A stretch of DNA of 64,000 nucleotides from Sporomusa acidovorans (GTDB lineage Bacteria > Bacillota > Negativicutes > Sporomusales > Sporomusaceae). How positions within the stretch are numbered: position 1 is the stretch's first letter; every line of letters begins with the position of its first letter. Positions 26,863-35,878 of the stretch are shown piece by piece. Under the pieces are notes generated by a model. That model was not told the origin of the DNA, ran no database searches, and worked only from the letters and a program-made list of their open reading frames with translations. The position numbers and the translations under genes are program-made. The DNA lies in assembly GCF_002257695.2 (NCBI RefSeq), contig NZ_CP155571.1. The stretch is one strand, 5' to 3'.

Positions 26863-28365
26863 GTGGAAAAACAGTATATTATGGCACTTGATGAAGGCAC
26901 TACCGGTGTGAGAGCAATTATCTTCGATAAAAGCGGCTATGTTATCAGTGATTGTTCGCGGGAATTTACACAAATTTTTCCTACTCCGGGTTGGGTCGAG
27001 CATGATGCGGAAGAGATACTCGAGGCTCAGATTGAGGTAGCTCGCAGGGCTATTAGCAAAGCTAAGATATCTCCTGGAGAAATACGCGCGATTGGTGTAA
27101 CAAATCAAAGAGAAACTTCGGTTATCTGGGATAGAGTCACCGGAAAACCCATTTATAACGCAATTTGCTGGCAGTCACGCCAAACAGCGGAAATTATTGA
27201 AAAGTGGGTGGGAGACGGCTTGTCGGAAGAGATCAGAGAAAGAACAGGCTTAGTCATTGATGCTTATTTCTCAGCGTCAAAGATTCCTTGGATTCTAGAT
27301 AGGATACCCGGGGCACGGCAACGGGCCGAGCAGGGAGAACTGTTATTTGGAACCATTGATACCTGGCTAATCTGGAATTTGACAGGCGGCAAAAGCCATA
27401 AGACCGATTACTCTAATGCCTCCCGGACTATGCTCTTTAATATTATGAAAATGGAGTGGGATGAGGAACTATGCCGGAAAATGGACATCCCGATGGCTAT
27501 CCTTCCCCAAGTAATTGATTCAAACGGTGACTTTGGGGTAGCTGGCGCCTCCTTATTTGGGGCTGAGATACCGATTAGAGGGGATGCCGGCGACCAGCAA
27601 GCAGCGCTTTTTGGGCAGGCTTGCTTTAAACCCGGTATGGCTAAAAACACTTTTGGCACAGCCGGGGTATATGTCATGAATACCGGCGATAAGCCGCTAT
27701 TTAAAGAAGGATTGACGACAACGATTGCCTGGGGTATTAATGGCAAAGTAAGTTATGCTTTGGAGGGAGTTATTTTTATCTCCGGCGCTACCATTCAGTG
27801 GCTGCGGGATGAAGCAAAAATTATCTATACAGCGGCTGATACGGAATGGTACGGTTTTATGGTCCCGGACACCGGCGGCGTTTACCTTGTGCCGGCATTT
27901 GTAGGCCTGTGCGCGCCCTATTGGGATATGTATGCGCGGGGAATGATCATCGGTATTACCCGTGGGACTAGCAGGAACCACTTAATTCGTGCTGGCCTGG
28001 AGGCTTTAGCCTATCAGACTAAAGATATTATTAATGCTGTCATAAAAGATGGAACTATTGAAGTGTCTGAACTGCGGGTGGATGGCGGGGCTGTAAAAAA
28101 TAGCTTGCTTTGCCAGTTCCAGTCCGATATTTTGGGCATACCGGTTATTAGACCCCAAATTACCGAAATGACAGCTCTGGGTGCAGCCTATCTGGCTGGA
28201 TTAGGCAGCGGATTGTGGCAGAGTATGAATGACATTGCTTCTCAATGGGCAATTGACCGAACCTTTACGCCGGAAATGCCGTCTGAACGCCGTGACAATC
28301 TTTATCAGGGCTGGCAGGAGGCCGTGCAACTTTGCAGAGGCTGGGCTAAAAAAGTTAAAGTTTAA
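26863..28365 (+). CDS. glpK: Glycerol kinase-like FGGY kinase
   Basis: 500 residues from the GTG seven bases after GGAGGG. ATP-site ALDEGTTGVRAIIFD (GlpK usually has DQGTTSSRAI, so two small differences), GWVEHDAEEI and NQRETSVIWD (Arg/Glu that bind glycerol in E. coli GlpK). Also DAYFSASKIPWILD (Tyr135 equivalent) and GDAGDQQAALFGQ (Asp245/Gln246 equivalents). The glycerol-contact set is conserved, so glycerol is the best guess; a related polyol such as a tetritol is possible given the neighbouring RuBisCO-like gene. Supplies glycerol-3-phosphate to GlpABC. Confidence 0.9.
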   Translation: MEKQYIMALDEGTTGVRAIIFDKSGYVISDCSREFTQIFPTPGWVEHDAEEILEAQIEVARRAISKAKISPGEIRAIGVTNQRETSVIWDRVTGKPIYNAICWQSRQTAEIIEKWVGDGLSEEIRERTGLVIDAYFSASKIPWILDRIPGARQRAEQGELLFGTIDTWLIWNLTGGKSHKTDYSNASRTMLFNIMKMEWDEELCRKMDIPMAILPQVIDSNGDFGVAGASLFGAEIPIRGDAGDQQAALFGQACFKPGMAKNTFGTAGVYVMNTGDKPLFKEGLTTTIAWGINGKVSYALEGVIFISGATIQWLRDEAKIIYTAADTEWYGFMVPDTGGVYLVPAFVGLCAPYWDMYARGMIIGITRGTSRNHLIRAGLEALAYQTKDIINAVIKDGTIEVSELRVDGGAVKNSLLCQFQSDILGIPVIRPQITEMTALGAAYLAGLGSGLWQSMNDIASQWAIDRTFTPEMPSERRDNLYQGWQEAVQLCRGWAKKVKV

Positions 28366-28430
28366 TTGATGAACTATATACAAATTTATTCATAATTTAC
28401 GGAATATTTTAAATAAAGGAGCATTTGCTT

Positions 28431-29180
28431 ATGACAAACTTATTAGGTGAATTTTTTGGAACCTTAGTCCTGTTAAGTTTTGGTGTTGGCGCATGTGCAA
28501 ATTTGACCCTGACACGTTCAAAGGCAGCCGGCGGCGGTGGTGGCGGTGCCTGGATCGCGGTCACGGCCGCTTGGGGGTTTGCTGTGCTGCTAGGGGTATT
28601 TAGTGCCATTGCCACCGGTGCTCCTCAAGCCGATTTAAATCCGGCTGTTACATTGGCCAAAATGATGGTAGGCGTTTATACTCCCGGACATGCCGTTATG
28701 ACTATGTTGGCCGAAGTGGCCGGTGGTTTTGCCGGTGCTGTTATCGCATGGCTGATATTTCTTCCGCATTGGGAACTCACTGAAGATAAAGCCAGCAAAC
28801 TGGGATGCTTTTGCACTATCCCGGCTGTTCGCAATACTGCGGCGAACCTAATTTGTGAAGCGTTGGCTACTGCTTTTTTGTTACTCATGATCTTTGTGAT
28901 TTTTTCCAAAGAAGTCAGCGATGGTGGCACTAAATTTGCCGTTGGTTTTGGCCCGTATATGGTTGGTATTCTAATTTGGGCATTGGGTCTTAGTTTTGGT
29001 GGCCCTACGGGGTACGCACTCAACCCGGCCCGGGATCTTGGACCGCGCATTGCTCATGCAATTTTGCCTATTGCCGGCAAAGGTGATTCAGACTGGGGGT
29101 ACTCATGGATTCCGGTTGCGGGTCCGTTTGCCGGTGCAGTATTATCCGTTGTCATTGGCAAGACGATCGGAATTTTATAG
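28431..29180 (+). CDS. glpF: MIP-family glycerol facilitator
   Basis: 249 residues, six membrane helices with two half-helix motifs: LNPAVTLAKM and ALNPARDLGPR. The second, NPARD, is typical of aquaglyceroporins; the Asp follows the filter Arg. Start ATG nine bases after AAAGGAG. A Gly-rich loop (AAGGGGGGAW) between helices 1 and 2 is unusual. It lets glycerol or a similar polyol diffuse into the cell for the kinase encoded just upstream. Confidence 0.9.
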   Translation: MTNLLGEFFGTLVLLSFGVGACANLTLTRSKAAGGGGGGAWIAVTAAWGFAVLLGVFSAIATGAPQADLNPAVTLAKMMVGVYTPGHAVMTMLAEVAGGFAGAVIAWLIFLPHWELTEDKASKLGCFCTIPAVRNTAANLICEALATAFLLLMIFVIFSKEVSDGGTKFAVGFGPYMVGILIWALGLSFGGPTGYALNPARDLGPRIAHAILPIAGKGDSDWGYSWIPVAGPFAGAVLSVVIGKTIGIL

Positions 29181-29234
29181 CGGTGATTTATCGGGAAAAC
29201 AGTAATTCGAAACCGAGTAGGCCAGGTGATAAAA

Positions 29235-30359
29235 ATGGATAATGCTCCAAATAAGACGGTTCTCGTTATTGGTGGCGGTTTGGCGGGAATCACTGCCGCT
29301 TTAGCGGCAATGAAAAATGGCGCACAGGTAATTTTAGTAACCAGCGGCCCCGGTACTTTTGCCTTAAGTGGTGCTACAGTAAGTATCCGGGGAATGAATA
29401 AGGAACAGCCCTATCTTCAGGAAGCCCTGGATTTTTTTAAGGACATAACAATTGCCGCCGAATGCGAATATAAGGGCGCTTTTACAGGGAGTACATTCAT
29501 TCCTGATATTATAGGGGGACTTCAAGAGATAGCATTGGCTCCTTTCTCTCTTTGGGCCGGCAGGCCGGTCAACGGCAGTAAAGTCATGATTGTGGGAATT
29601 CGCGGGTTGAGCGGCTTTAGTGCGGGACTGACCGCCGAACTGCTTACTTCATCTGTAAAGCAAATAGGTCTGCAAGTAACCTACAGAACTGCTACTATCG
29701 AAATTCCTTGGGTGCGAAATGGTTTCTTTACCAGCTTGGAAGTAGCTAACCATCTGGAAGATAAGCAAAGACAGGCGCAACTGGCTGAGCTGCTTAAACC
29801 GCTGGTCAAAAACCAGGACTTGCTGCTGTTGCCGGCGATTTTCGGAATGACAATGGGCTCAGGGGAATTCAACGGACTTGCCCGGCAAATTGGGTGTTCT
29901 GTAGGAGAATTGATTACACTGCCGCCTTCCATGGTAGGTCTGCGGGTTCTGCACGCTATGCAGAAATACCTGAAACAATCCGGTGTAGAAATTATTTCCG
30001 GTTATCCGGTACAAGCCCTCCAGGTAGAAGATGGAATTTGTACAGCGGCATTTGTGGATACGCCTGGCCGGAACCGTGTGATTAAAGTCGGGAGCATTAT
30101 CGTTGCCACCGGTAGAATCAATAAGAGTAGCTTGGCTATAAGAACACCAAGTCAAAAAACGGAAACATTCCTGCAGGATGATTGTTTAGTAAATGAATCT
30201 ATGCAGTTATTGAATGAGCAAAACATCCCATTTGCGGCAAATATATATGGCGCAGGTGATATGTTAGAGACCTCTGACTGTAAAAATGGGAATGCTTTGG
30301 CGATATGGACAGGTTACCGCGCAGGAGTGCTGGCAGCGGGGGGGGACAATATAGGATGA
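29235..30359 (+). CDS. glpB: Anaerobic glycerol-3-phosphate dehydrogenase subunit B-like flavoprotein
   Basis: 374 residues, ATG after AGGTGATAAAA. N-terminal dinucleotide fold VLVIGGGLAGITAALAAM, SGATVSIRG, and a late IYGAGDML typical of GlpB. GlpB carries FMN/FAD and relays electrons from GlpA to the GlpC membrane anchor. The stop overlaps the glpC start as ATGA, indicating coupled translation. Confidence 0.88.
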   Translation: MDNAPNKTVLVIGGGLAGITAALAAMKNGAQVILVTSGPGTFALSGATVSIRGMNKEQPYLQEALDFFKDITIAAECEYKGAFTGSTFIPDIIGGLQEIALAPFSLWAGRPVNGSKVMIVGIRGLSGFSAGLTAELLTSSVKQIGLQVTYRTATIEIPWVRNGFFTSLEVANHLEDKQRQAQLAELLKPLVKNQDLLLLPAIFGMTMGSGEFNGLARQIGCSVGELITLPPSMVGLRVLHAMQKYLKQSGVEIISGYPVQALQVEDGICTAAFVDTPGRNRVIKVGSIIVATGRINKSSLAIRTPSQKTETFLQDDCLVNESMQLLNEQNIPFAANIYGAGDMLETSDCKNGNALAIWTGYRAGVLAAGGDNIG

Positions 30360-31549
30360 AAAAAGAAAACCTAAATCTGGATTGCTGTCTCAAATGTTCT
30401 TACTGTAATACCGTATGCCCCTTGTTAGAAGTCTGTCCTGATTACCCCGGCCCCAAAAAGCTGGGCTCGGATATCGAGCGCTTCCGCCAGGAAGGCATAG
30501 ATTGTGATATGGAGTGGGTCGATTATTGTCTGGGATGCGGTCAGTGCGAATTAAATTGCCCTAATCAGGTTCATGTGGCAGAGTATATTGCCGAAGCCAA
30601 GGCGCGGCAAAAAAAAGGGGGAGTAAAAAAAATTCGCGACTATTTCTTTGCCCGCCCCGCTTTGCTGGGAAAAATGAGTACATTTATAACGCCGGTTACT
30701 AACTGTGTTCTCAAAGCGGTAACTCCGTTTATGCCTTTGGGGGGGATTAGCGCCAAACGTAAACTGCCAGCCTATTCATCGAAAACGCTGACAGGATCGG
30801 CAATGAAACGGCAGAACCGGCAAAAGGAACCGGTACTTTTCTTTCCGGGTTGTTACATCAAATATAACCAACCCGAAGTAGGCGTGGCCACGGTAAAAGT
30901 TCTCGAAAAGGCAGGATATACAGTGGAAATTGCGCAAACAGGCTGTTGCGGCCTGCCGGCTGTTAATGATAAAGCGGAAGCAATAGCCGATGCTCGCAAC
31001 AACATTCTGGCAATGAAAGCTGCTGTGATGGATGGATGTAAGATCATTACCGCTTGCACAAGTTGCGGTCATACGCTTAAATCCCGGTATGTAGGTCTAG
31101 TCAGCGAGGATGAAGAGCTTGTGAAAGTGGCCCAGTTGATAGCGGCCAATACCTACGATTTGGGTGAACTTTTGTTAGACTTGCAGGCGGAGGGGAAACT
31201 GGAGCAAAAACCAATTACTAGTTCTCGCAGATTAGCCTATCACGCACCCTGTCATCTTAAAGCACAAGGCATCGGGAAGCCCTGGGTTAAACTACTGCAG
31301 TGTATCCCCGGTCTGGAAATTGTTGATGTAGATAATGGCTGTTGCGGAATGTCGGGAACTTATGGATTTAAAAATGAGAAATATGATATTTCGATGAAGA
31401 TTGGTCAGGCCTTGTTTGCTAGCATTAATGAATGTAATCCCGACCAGGTCATTACGGAGTGCGCTACCTGCCGCTTACAGATTGAGCAGGGAACTAAGCA
31501 GCAAACATTTCATCCGGTTGAGATATTTGCTCAAATCTTTTGCCGATAA
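30356..31549 (+). CDS. glpC: Anaerobic glycerol-3-phosphate dehydrogenase subunit C (Fe-S, CCG domains)
   Basis: 397 residues; ATG overlaps the glpB stop. Two [4Fe-4S] motifs at the N-terminus: CLKCSYCNTVCPLLEVCP and CLGCGQCELNCP. Two CCG domains follow (FFPGCYIKYNQP, TGCCGLP; then HAPCHLKAQGIG and NGCCGMSGTYG), the layout of GlpC and heterodisulfide reductase subunit B-like proteins. It anchors the dehydrogenase at the membrane and feeds the quinone pool. Confidence 0.92.
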   Translation: MKKENLNLDCCLKCSYCNTVCPLLEVCPDYPGPKKLGSDIERFRQEGIDCDMEWVDYCLGCGQCELNCPNQVHVAEYIAEAKARQKKGGVKKIRDYFFARPALLGKMSTFITPVTNCVLKAVTPFMPLGGISAKRKLPAYSSKTLTGSAMKRQNRQKEPVLFFPGCYIKYNQPEVGVATVKVLEKAGYTVEIAQTGCCGLPAVNDKAEAIADARNNILAMKAAVMDGCKIITACTSCGHTLKSRYVGLVSEDEELVKVAQLIAANTYDLGELLLDLQAEGKLEQKPITSSRRLAYHAPCHLKAQGIGKPWVKLLQCIPGLEIVDVDNGCCGMSGTYGFKNEKYDISMKIGQALFASINECNPDQVITECATCRLQIEQGTKQQTFHPVEIFAQIFCR

Positions 31550-31562
31550 GATACAGATTTGC

Positions 31563-31592
31563 AATCAGGCGGAGAGTATACTCCGCCTGATT
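31563..31592 (+). terminator. Stem-loop after glpC
   Basis: AATCAGGCGGAG/CTCCGCCTGATT, 12 bp, six-base loop, no U-tract. Probably partial termination or mRNA stabilisation between glpC and the phosphatase gene. Confidence 0.55.
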
Positions 31593-31650
31593 GGCCGTTG
31601 TATATAACATGAAGTGCTTTGGATAATGAGGTGCAGGCGAGGAGGGTATT

Positions 31651-32460
31651 ATGTTTAAAAAAGCAGGCATAAAACTAATGGTCTTTGATCTGGATGATAC
31701 CTTATTGAATAATCATATAGCTATTTCGCAGCGGACTCAGCAAGCAATCCGCCAAGCAGTAGGCTGCGGGATTAAAGTAACCTTGGCTACCGGCCGTATG
31801 TATTGTTCGACAATCCCTTTTGCCAGTCAGCTTGAACTGGATATGCCGCTAATTACTTACAATGGAGCAATGGTTAGCGATTATCCTTCAGGCAAAGTAC
31901 TTTTTCATTTACCGATTAATCCGCAAACGGCTGCGCAGGTTTTGAAAGTTTGCCGGGAACGGCAGTGGTATATTCAAAGTTATATAGATGATGAATTGTA
32001 TGTGCGGGACATGGATAAGCATGCAAAGTTATACGCTGAAATTACGGGAGCAAAGCCGATAGCGGTGGGAGATCATTTATATGCTATGGAGAAGGCGCCG
32101 ACGAAGTTGTTGGCCATTGCGGAGCCGACAAAAATATCCGAGATGCTGGAAGTACTTCAAAGCCGGCTAGAAAATAGCCTGTCTATTGCCGAATCCAAGC
32201 CCAATTATTTGGAAATTACCAACCTCGCGGTAAATAAGGGGACTGCCTTGCAGTTTATTGCTGATAAGCTGCGATTCGACCGGGAAGAGATTATAGCCTT
32301 TGGTAATGGCAATAACGATATTCCAATGATGCTCTATGCCGGTTGGGGGGTAGCTGTTGGCAATGCCCCATCAACTGTAAAAGAGGCTGCTCAGCTAGTA
32401 ACAGGCACTAATGATGATGATGGTGTAGCCGACGTAATTGAAAAGTATATTTTAAATTGA
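31651..32460 (+). CDS. HAD-superfamily Cof-type sugar-phosphate phosphatase
   Basis: 269 residues. Motif I MVFDLDDTLL (nucleophile and acid Asp), motif II TLATGRM, motif III Lys in NKGTALQFIADKL, motif IV FGNGNNDIPMM: a complete class IIB HAD hydrolase with a C2 cap. It lies between glpC and glpP, so its likely role is removing phosphate from a pathway intermediate or an overflow product, possibly one made by the RuBisCO-like protein. Substrate unknown. ATG follows GGCGAGGAGGGT. Confidence 0.88.
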   Translation: MFKKAGIKLMVFDLDDTLLNNHIAISQRTQQAIRQAVGCGIKVTLATGRMYCSTIPFASQLELDMPLITYNGAMVSDYPSGKVLFHLPINPQTAAQVLKVCRERQWYIQSYIDDELYVRDMDKHAKLYAEITGAKPIAVGDHLYAMEKAPTKLLAIAEPTKISEMLEVLQSRLENSLSIAESKPNYLEITNLAVNKGTALQFIADKLRFDREEIIAFGNGNNDIPMMLYAGWGVAVGNAPSTVKEAAQLVTGTNDDDGVADVIEKYILN

Positions 32461-32543
32461 TATATGCTTTTTAAATTGCAGGATTATTCTTAATTATTAT
32501 CGAAGATAAAAAAATAAGTTGATTGGAGAAGGGAAGAGTAACT

Positions 32544-33152
32544 ATGCTTTCTCAAGAGAAGGTCTTGGCCGCATTACGGGAATGCCCGATTATTGCTTCT
32601 CTCCAAAAACCAGAGATGATTACTACCGCTATTAATAGCAGTGTCCGGATTGTAATGATTTCATCAGGCGATATATTTAACATTGGCGAAATAAGCCAAT
32701 CTTTAAGAAAGCATAATAAACTGGTGCTGGTTCATGTCGATATGATTGGTGGTATGGCAAGGGATAAGGTTACCATACGATATTTAAAAGAAAAGCTGGA
32801 TGTAGACGGGATTGTCACCCCGAACGGACAGCTAGTAGCGTCAGGCCACAAGGAAGGTTTATTGACAGCCCAGCGGATTTTTGCACATGATACACCTTCT
32901 GTGGTCAGTGGAATCAATGCTTTACGTCAGTCTAAACCGGATTTTATCGAAATTATGCCAGGGGCGGCAGTATTAAAGGTGTATGAAGAAGTCAGAAGGC
33001 ATTTTCAGCAACCAATCATTGCTGCAGGTTTAATCAAAAACATTCAGGATGTAAAACAAATTCTTAAAGCAGGAGCAGTGGGCGCCGATACAAGCACTCC
33101 CAGCCTATGGAATTTCTCAATTGCAAAGTCGACAACAGAACGTCTATCCTAA
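32544..33152 (+). CDS. glpP: Glycerol-3-phosphate-responsive antiterminator GlpP
   Basis: 202 residues from the ATG after GAGAAGGGAAGAG. The family is a TIM-barrel-like RNA-binding regulator; visible blocks are CPIIASLQKPE, FNIGEI, VHVDMIGGMARD, GIVTPNGQL, FIEIMPGAA and AAGLIKN, all near-diagnostic. In B. subtilis GlpP plus glycerol-3-phosphate binds glp leader RNA and prevents termination. Here the only strong leader terminator in the cluster is just before glpA, making a closed regulatory loop across the operon. Confidence 0.92.
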   Translation: MLSQEKVLAALRECPIIASLQKPEMITTAINSSVRIVMISSGDIFNIGEISQSLRKHNKLVLVHVDMIGGMARDKVTIRYLKEKLDVDGIVTPNGQLVASGHKEGLLTAQRIFAHDTPSVVSGINALRQSKPDFIEIMPGAAVLKVYEEVRRHFQQPIIAAGLIKNIQDVKQILKAGAVGADTSTPSLWNFSIAKSTTERLS

Positions 33153-33181
33153 TTGTAAAATAAATACTGGGCTAATAAGTG

Positions 33182-33228
33182 AAAGAGCTGGTTAAAAGGA
33201 GTGGAGCAACCTTTGACCGGCTTCTTTA
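33182..33228 (+). terminator. Terminator of the glp cluster
   Basis: AAAGAGCTGGTTAAAAGG pairs with CCTTTGACCGGCTTCTTT allowing a few mismatches, followed by ACTTTTCATTTTA. Thirty bases after the glpP stop. Confidence 0.65.
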
Positions 33229-33436
33229 CTTTTCATTTTACAGGGAATCCCCTATTTACCGAAGAATATATAATATGGAAATAGGACAGAGCTTGAACCC
33301 TAGAGGTCAAGCAGCTTTCCTGTGAAGTTAGCTAAAATTATCCTGTGAGCAACTTGCTTTAGACGGCTGTTAGCACGGCTGGCCTTGATAGAATTTAGTT
33401 GGATAAGATTTTAATAATAAAAAGGAATTTAAAAAT

Positions 33437-33922
33437 ATGAAGTTTTGGGGTAAAGTCCGGGCTCTAAGCGGGGTAATAGTTTTTATCGCTGTGTTGTGTG
33501 GTAACGCAGCTTTTGCCTCCGAGCCGGCCGTAACCACAGAATCCGCTAGTGGCATTGCCGCCGTTCCCCAGCCGGAGATAATCAGTAAAGTTAAAAAAGC
33601 TGGAAAATATGGCTGTATAAACCGGGACAACAAAGTAATAGTACCAATTGAATTTAATAAATTAGAATTAAATAATGGAATTATTTATGCAAAACAAAAT
33701 GGAAAATACGGACTTTTGGATCAGAGTGGAAAAAATATCACGCCGCTTATTTTTGATGAAATTCAGCAATTTCCAGGTGACCTGGCAGCGGTAAAACTTA
33801 ACAGCAAATGGGGCTTATATAATAAACAGGGCAATGTTGTTCTACCGGTAGAATTCGATACAGTCAACGATGGTTATAATGGATTGATAATCGCCAAAAA
33901 AGATAACGTTCTAAAAAATTAA
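33437..33922 (+). CDS. Exported WG-repeat protein
   Basis: 161 residues. Signal peptide ending GNAAFASE (near residue 28), then three WG/YG repeats: GKYGCINRDNKVIVPIEF, GKYGLLDQSGKNITP and SKWGLYNKQGNVVLPVEF. The repeat forms small beta units; it is known in cell-surface proteins of Firmicutes but has no defined catalytic role. With three repeats the protein is short. A single-gene unit with a convergent-type stem-loop after it. Confidence 0.8.
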   Translation: MKFWGKVRALSGVIVFIAVLCGNAAFASEPAVTTESASGIAAVPQPEIISKVKKAGKYGCINRDNKVIVPIEFNKLELNNGIIYAKQNGKYGLLDQSGKNITPLIFDEIQQFPGDLAAVKLNSKWGLYNKQGNVVLPVEFDTVNDGYNGLIIAKKDNVLKN

Positions 33923-34252
33923 TTATTTTCTGTTCGGCGAATGCCACATCAAAGATTCTATAATGGCAGCAAGACAGCCGTCAGCTCTTTGCAATTTTAC
34001 AAAGAACTGACGGCTGTTGGACTGTTTGCACTGTTCTATTTGGCTAGCTTGGAAGAAACCAAAGCAAAAATTACATATCCCCTTTTTGAAGCTAATTAGC
34101 GACAAAGCGCAAGCGTAACAATAACTTGCCAACATGTAGAAGGCTTATTTGTCCGGAAATCTTTACCTTACCGTTTTGGCGGAATATAATAGTTTTGAAG
34201 TTATGTATGGAGAAAATCCTATGGCAAATTTCTTTAACCAGGGAGGAAGAGT
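33923..34252. other. Gap with stem-loop and putative promoter of the SMR gene
   Basis: ACAGCCGTCAG (33974-33984) pairs with CTGACGGCTGT (34007-34017), with CTTTG/CAAAG extending the stem; likely terminator of the WG-repeat gene. TATAAT at 34185-34190 with TTTACC 17 bases upstream is a plausible promoter for the downstream gene. No guanidine-riboswitch signature (ACGR-loop hairpin pair or conserved CCCGG/ykkC core) could be recognised. Confidence 0.5.
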
Positions 34253-34579
34253 ATGAATGGATATGTACTTTTGGGTATAGCAATTACCCTTGAGCTTTTT
34301 GCTACATCCATGCTGAAGGCATCAGCAGGATTTACAAAACTAATTCCCAGCATGGCATTTATTGGCGGAATGAGTTCCTCTTTTTATTTAATGTCACAAG
34401 CGCTAACATCCATTCCGTTAAGTATCGCGTATGCCATTTGGTCAGGCGTGGGAACAGCGCTAACGGCATTGATAGGGGTTCTTATTTGGAAAGAACATCT
34501 TACCGTATTCAGCGGCATCGGTATACTATTAATTATTATGGGTGTCATATTTCTTAATTTAAAGGGACCGGCTCATTAA
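34253..34579 (+). CDS. Small multidrug resistance (SMR) family transporter
   Basis: 108 residues with four membrane helices. The essential Glu sits in helix 1 (TLELFATSMLKAS) and IAYAIWSGVGTA in helix 3 is the SMR signature; the protein ends soon after helix 4. It exchanges cationic compounds for protons as a dimer. Qac-type drug export fits the sequence better than the Gdx guanidinium type, but this is not certain. ATG follows GGGAGGAAGAGT. Single gene, no partner SMR gene. Confidence 0.87.
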   Translation: MNGYVLLGIAITLELFATSMLKASAGFTKLIPSMAFIGGMSSSFYLMSQALTSIPLSIAYAIWSGVGTALTALIGVLIWKEHLTVFSGIGILLIIMGVIFLNLKGPAH

Positions 34580-34660
34580 ATGCCAATTCTTCGCTATTCG
34601 CAAGAATTATTTTTTTATATCTTGTGCATTTTGAAAAAATATTTTCCAAAAATAGTGGCT

Positions 34661-35203
34661 TTACTTATCATTGTGTGGATTTTCTTTTTCATTTTGCAAT
34701 GGCTTCGCTGTTGCCGGTTGCAGGTTGGTTTTAAAACCGGCTTTTTCAGGGCAAGCAAATATTTCTTCTTGCCACACCTGATAGCCGTATGCCATAACGC
34801 CAACGATAGTAGTTATCAACGCATTTAGCGAAGGAGTAATACCTATCTCCTGAAAAAGCCCTCTACTGCCTAGAAAATAAACATGAAATAAATAGATAAA
34901 ACCAAAGTTTAAAACCGTATCGATTAATAGGTATGTCCAAAATTTACCATATATAAAGTGAAATAGCCATATAGTAATGACGGGATTTAATCCAAAAATA
35001 ATATATGAACCTGTTCGTAGCGGGGAAGCTGCTGCCTCATAAATAAACCATCCTAAATTTTCTCCCACTTCTACAGCTAATACACTGGCAAGCGTAGAGA
35101 AGAGAGCAACAGGCATGAAACGCTTTATAGTTTCTTTTTTCATAAAGATCAAAGTCAACCAGGGCAGGACTAATATAGACCAAAATAATATCTGATTGCT
35201 CAT
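34661..35203 (-). CDS. CBO0543-family membrane protein
   Basis: 180 residues, five or six membrane helices, with VGENLGWFIYEAA, TGSYIIFGLNP and FIYGKFWTYLLIDTVLN, a pattern seen in Bacillus/Clostridium proteins named CBO0543. Function unknown. The C-terminal ~25 residues are a hydrophilic tail (NLQPATAKPLQNEKE). ATG after AAGGAGTTGCTAAAATT. Convergent with the SMR gene. Confidence 0.7.
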   Translation of the reverse strand: MSNQILFWSILVLPWLTLIFMKKETIKRFMPVALFSTLASVLAVEVGENLGWFIYEAAASPLRTGSYIIFGLNPVITIWLFHFIYGKFWTYLLIDTVLNFGFIYLFHVYFLGSRGLFQEIGITPSLNALITTIVGVMAYGYQVWQEEIFACPEKAGFKTNLQPATAKPLQNEKENPHNDK

Positions 35204-35638
35204 AATTTTAGCAACTCCTTATAGTTGTTTATCAATTTTAGTATTTCACTAATAGTAATGCGTATTCCGAAATATCCAGGCTTTTTTGGATGTAGCGCAA
35301 TGCGGGTTTGTTAATGGCAGAAAGTTATCCGCTGCTTGAATGTGGCATTCAGATGCCGAGTCTTCCGCAGCAGGGATACCAAGCTCTCCAATCATCTGTT
35401 TCCAGAAAGCGTGAACGAATACACTTTTACCCCTTGTTGTATATACTAGGGGCCTCACGAGAAGAAGATCAACTTACGATCTTTAATGCTGCCTGTACGA
35501 AAGGTGCTTTGTCTATGACCAGCTACCTGTTTGTGTGAGGTTCTTCCGTAGTAAGAATATTTGCAGGATAGCAATCTCACAACTGGCAATCACCCGTGTT
35601 TTGTTTTGAACTTACCTGATTCTCAAACAAAAATACAC
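35204..35638. other. Gap without a convincing gene
   Basis: Short overlapping frames exist on both strands near 35249-35538. One on the minus strand (GKSVFVHAFWKQ) faintly recalls the Gp49/HigB-like toxin motif but lacks the rest of that fold. No ribosome site supports any of them. Confidence 0.4.
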
Positions 35639-35667
35639 TTGACAGTATCATAATCATTTTATATAAT
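35639..35667 (+). promoter_or_regulatory. Consensus sigma-A promoter upstream of the tct leader
   Basis: TTGACA, exactly 17 bases, TATAAT: a perfect consensus. Start point near 35674, giving a leader of about 300 bases before tctC. Confidence 0.85.
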
Positions 35668-35746
35668 TTTAAGCATCACATAATTATTAACAATAACATA
35701 TGCTTGTATGCAAAGACGAGCTGATCAGTACGAACTGAAGGCTAAT

Positions 35747-35789
35747 TTCTCTTATTATCAAGAGAAGTTAAGTCTTCTTTTGTTTTTTT
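35747..35789 (+). promoter_or_regulatory. Attenuator-like pair of competing stem-loops
   Basis: AAGAGAA (35760-35766) can pair upstream with TTCTCTT (35747-35753) or, with one more base and a G-U pair, downstream with CTTCTTTT (35774-35781). The latter pairing runs into GTTTTTTT. The downstream pairing is a terminator, the upstream pairing would prevent it. The transcript from the consensus promoter would be about 115 nt if terminated here. Confidence 0.55.
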
Positions 35790-35878
35790 ATGCTGATTGT
35801 GACAGCAGATCAAGAAAGAACTAGCGTTAATGCTGATAATTATGATATAAGGTGATAAAAGAATTTTAAAGGTAAATA

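Noticed and set aside
34090..34252. Possible guanidine riboswitch before the SMR transporter gene
   Set aside because: No conserved riboswitch core seen; only an ordinary promoter and ribosome site.
35249..35538. Gp49/HigB-like toxin fragment (GKSVFVHAFWKQ) on the minus strand and an overlapping plus-strand frame
   Set aside because: Similarity covers about a dozen residues, no ribosome site, no antitoxin partner.
35700..35745. Hairpin TCAGT-ACGA-ACTGA in the tct leader, recalling the ACGR loops of the mini-ykkC (guanidine-II) riboswitch
   Set aside because: Only one such hairpin is convincing, its loop is closed by T-A instead of C-G, and the downstream genes are not guanidine-related.
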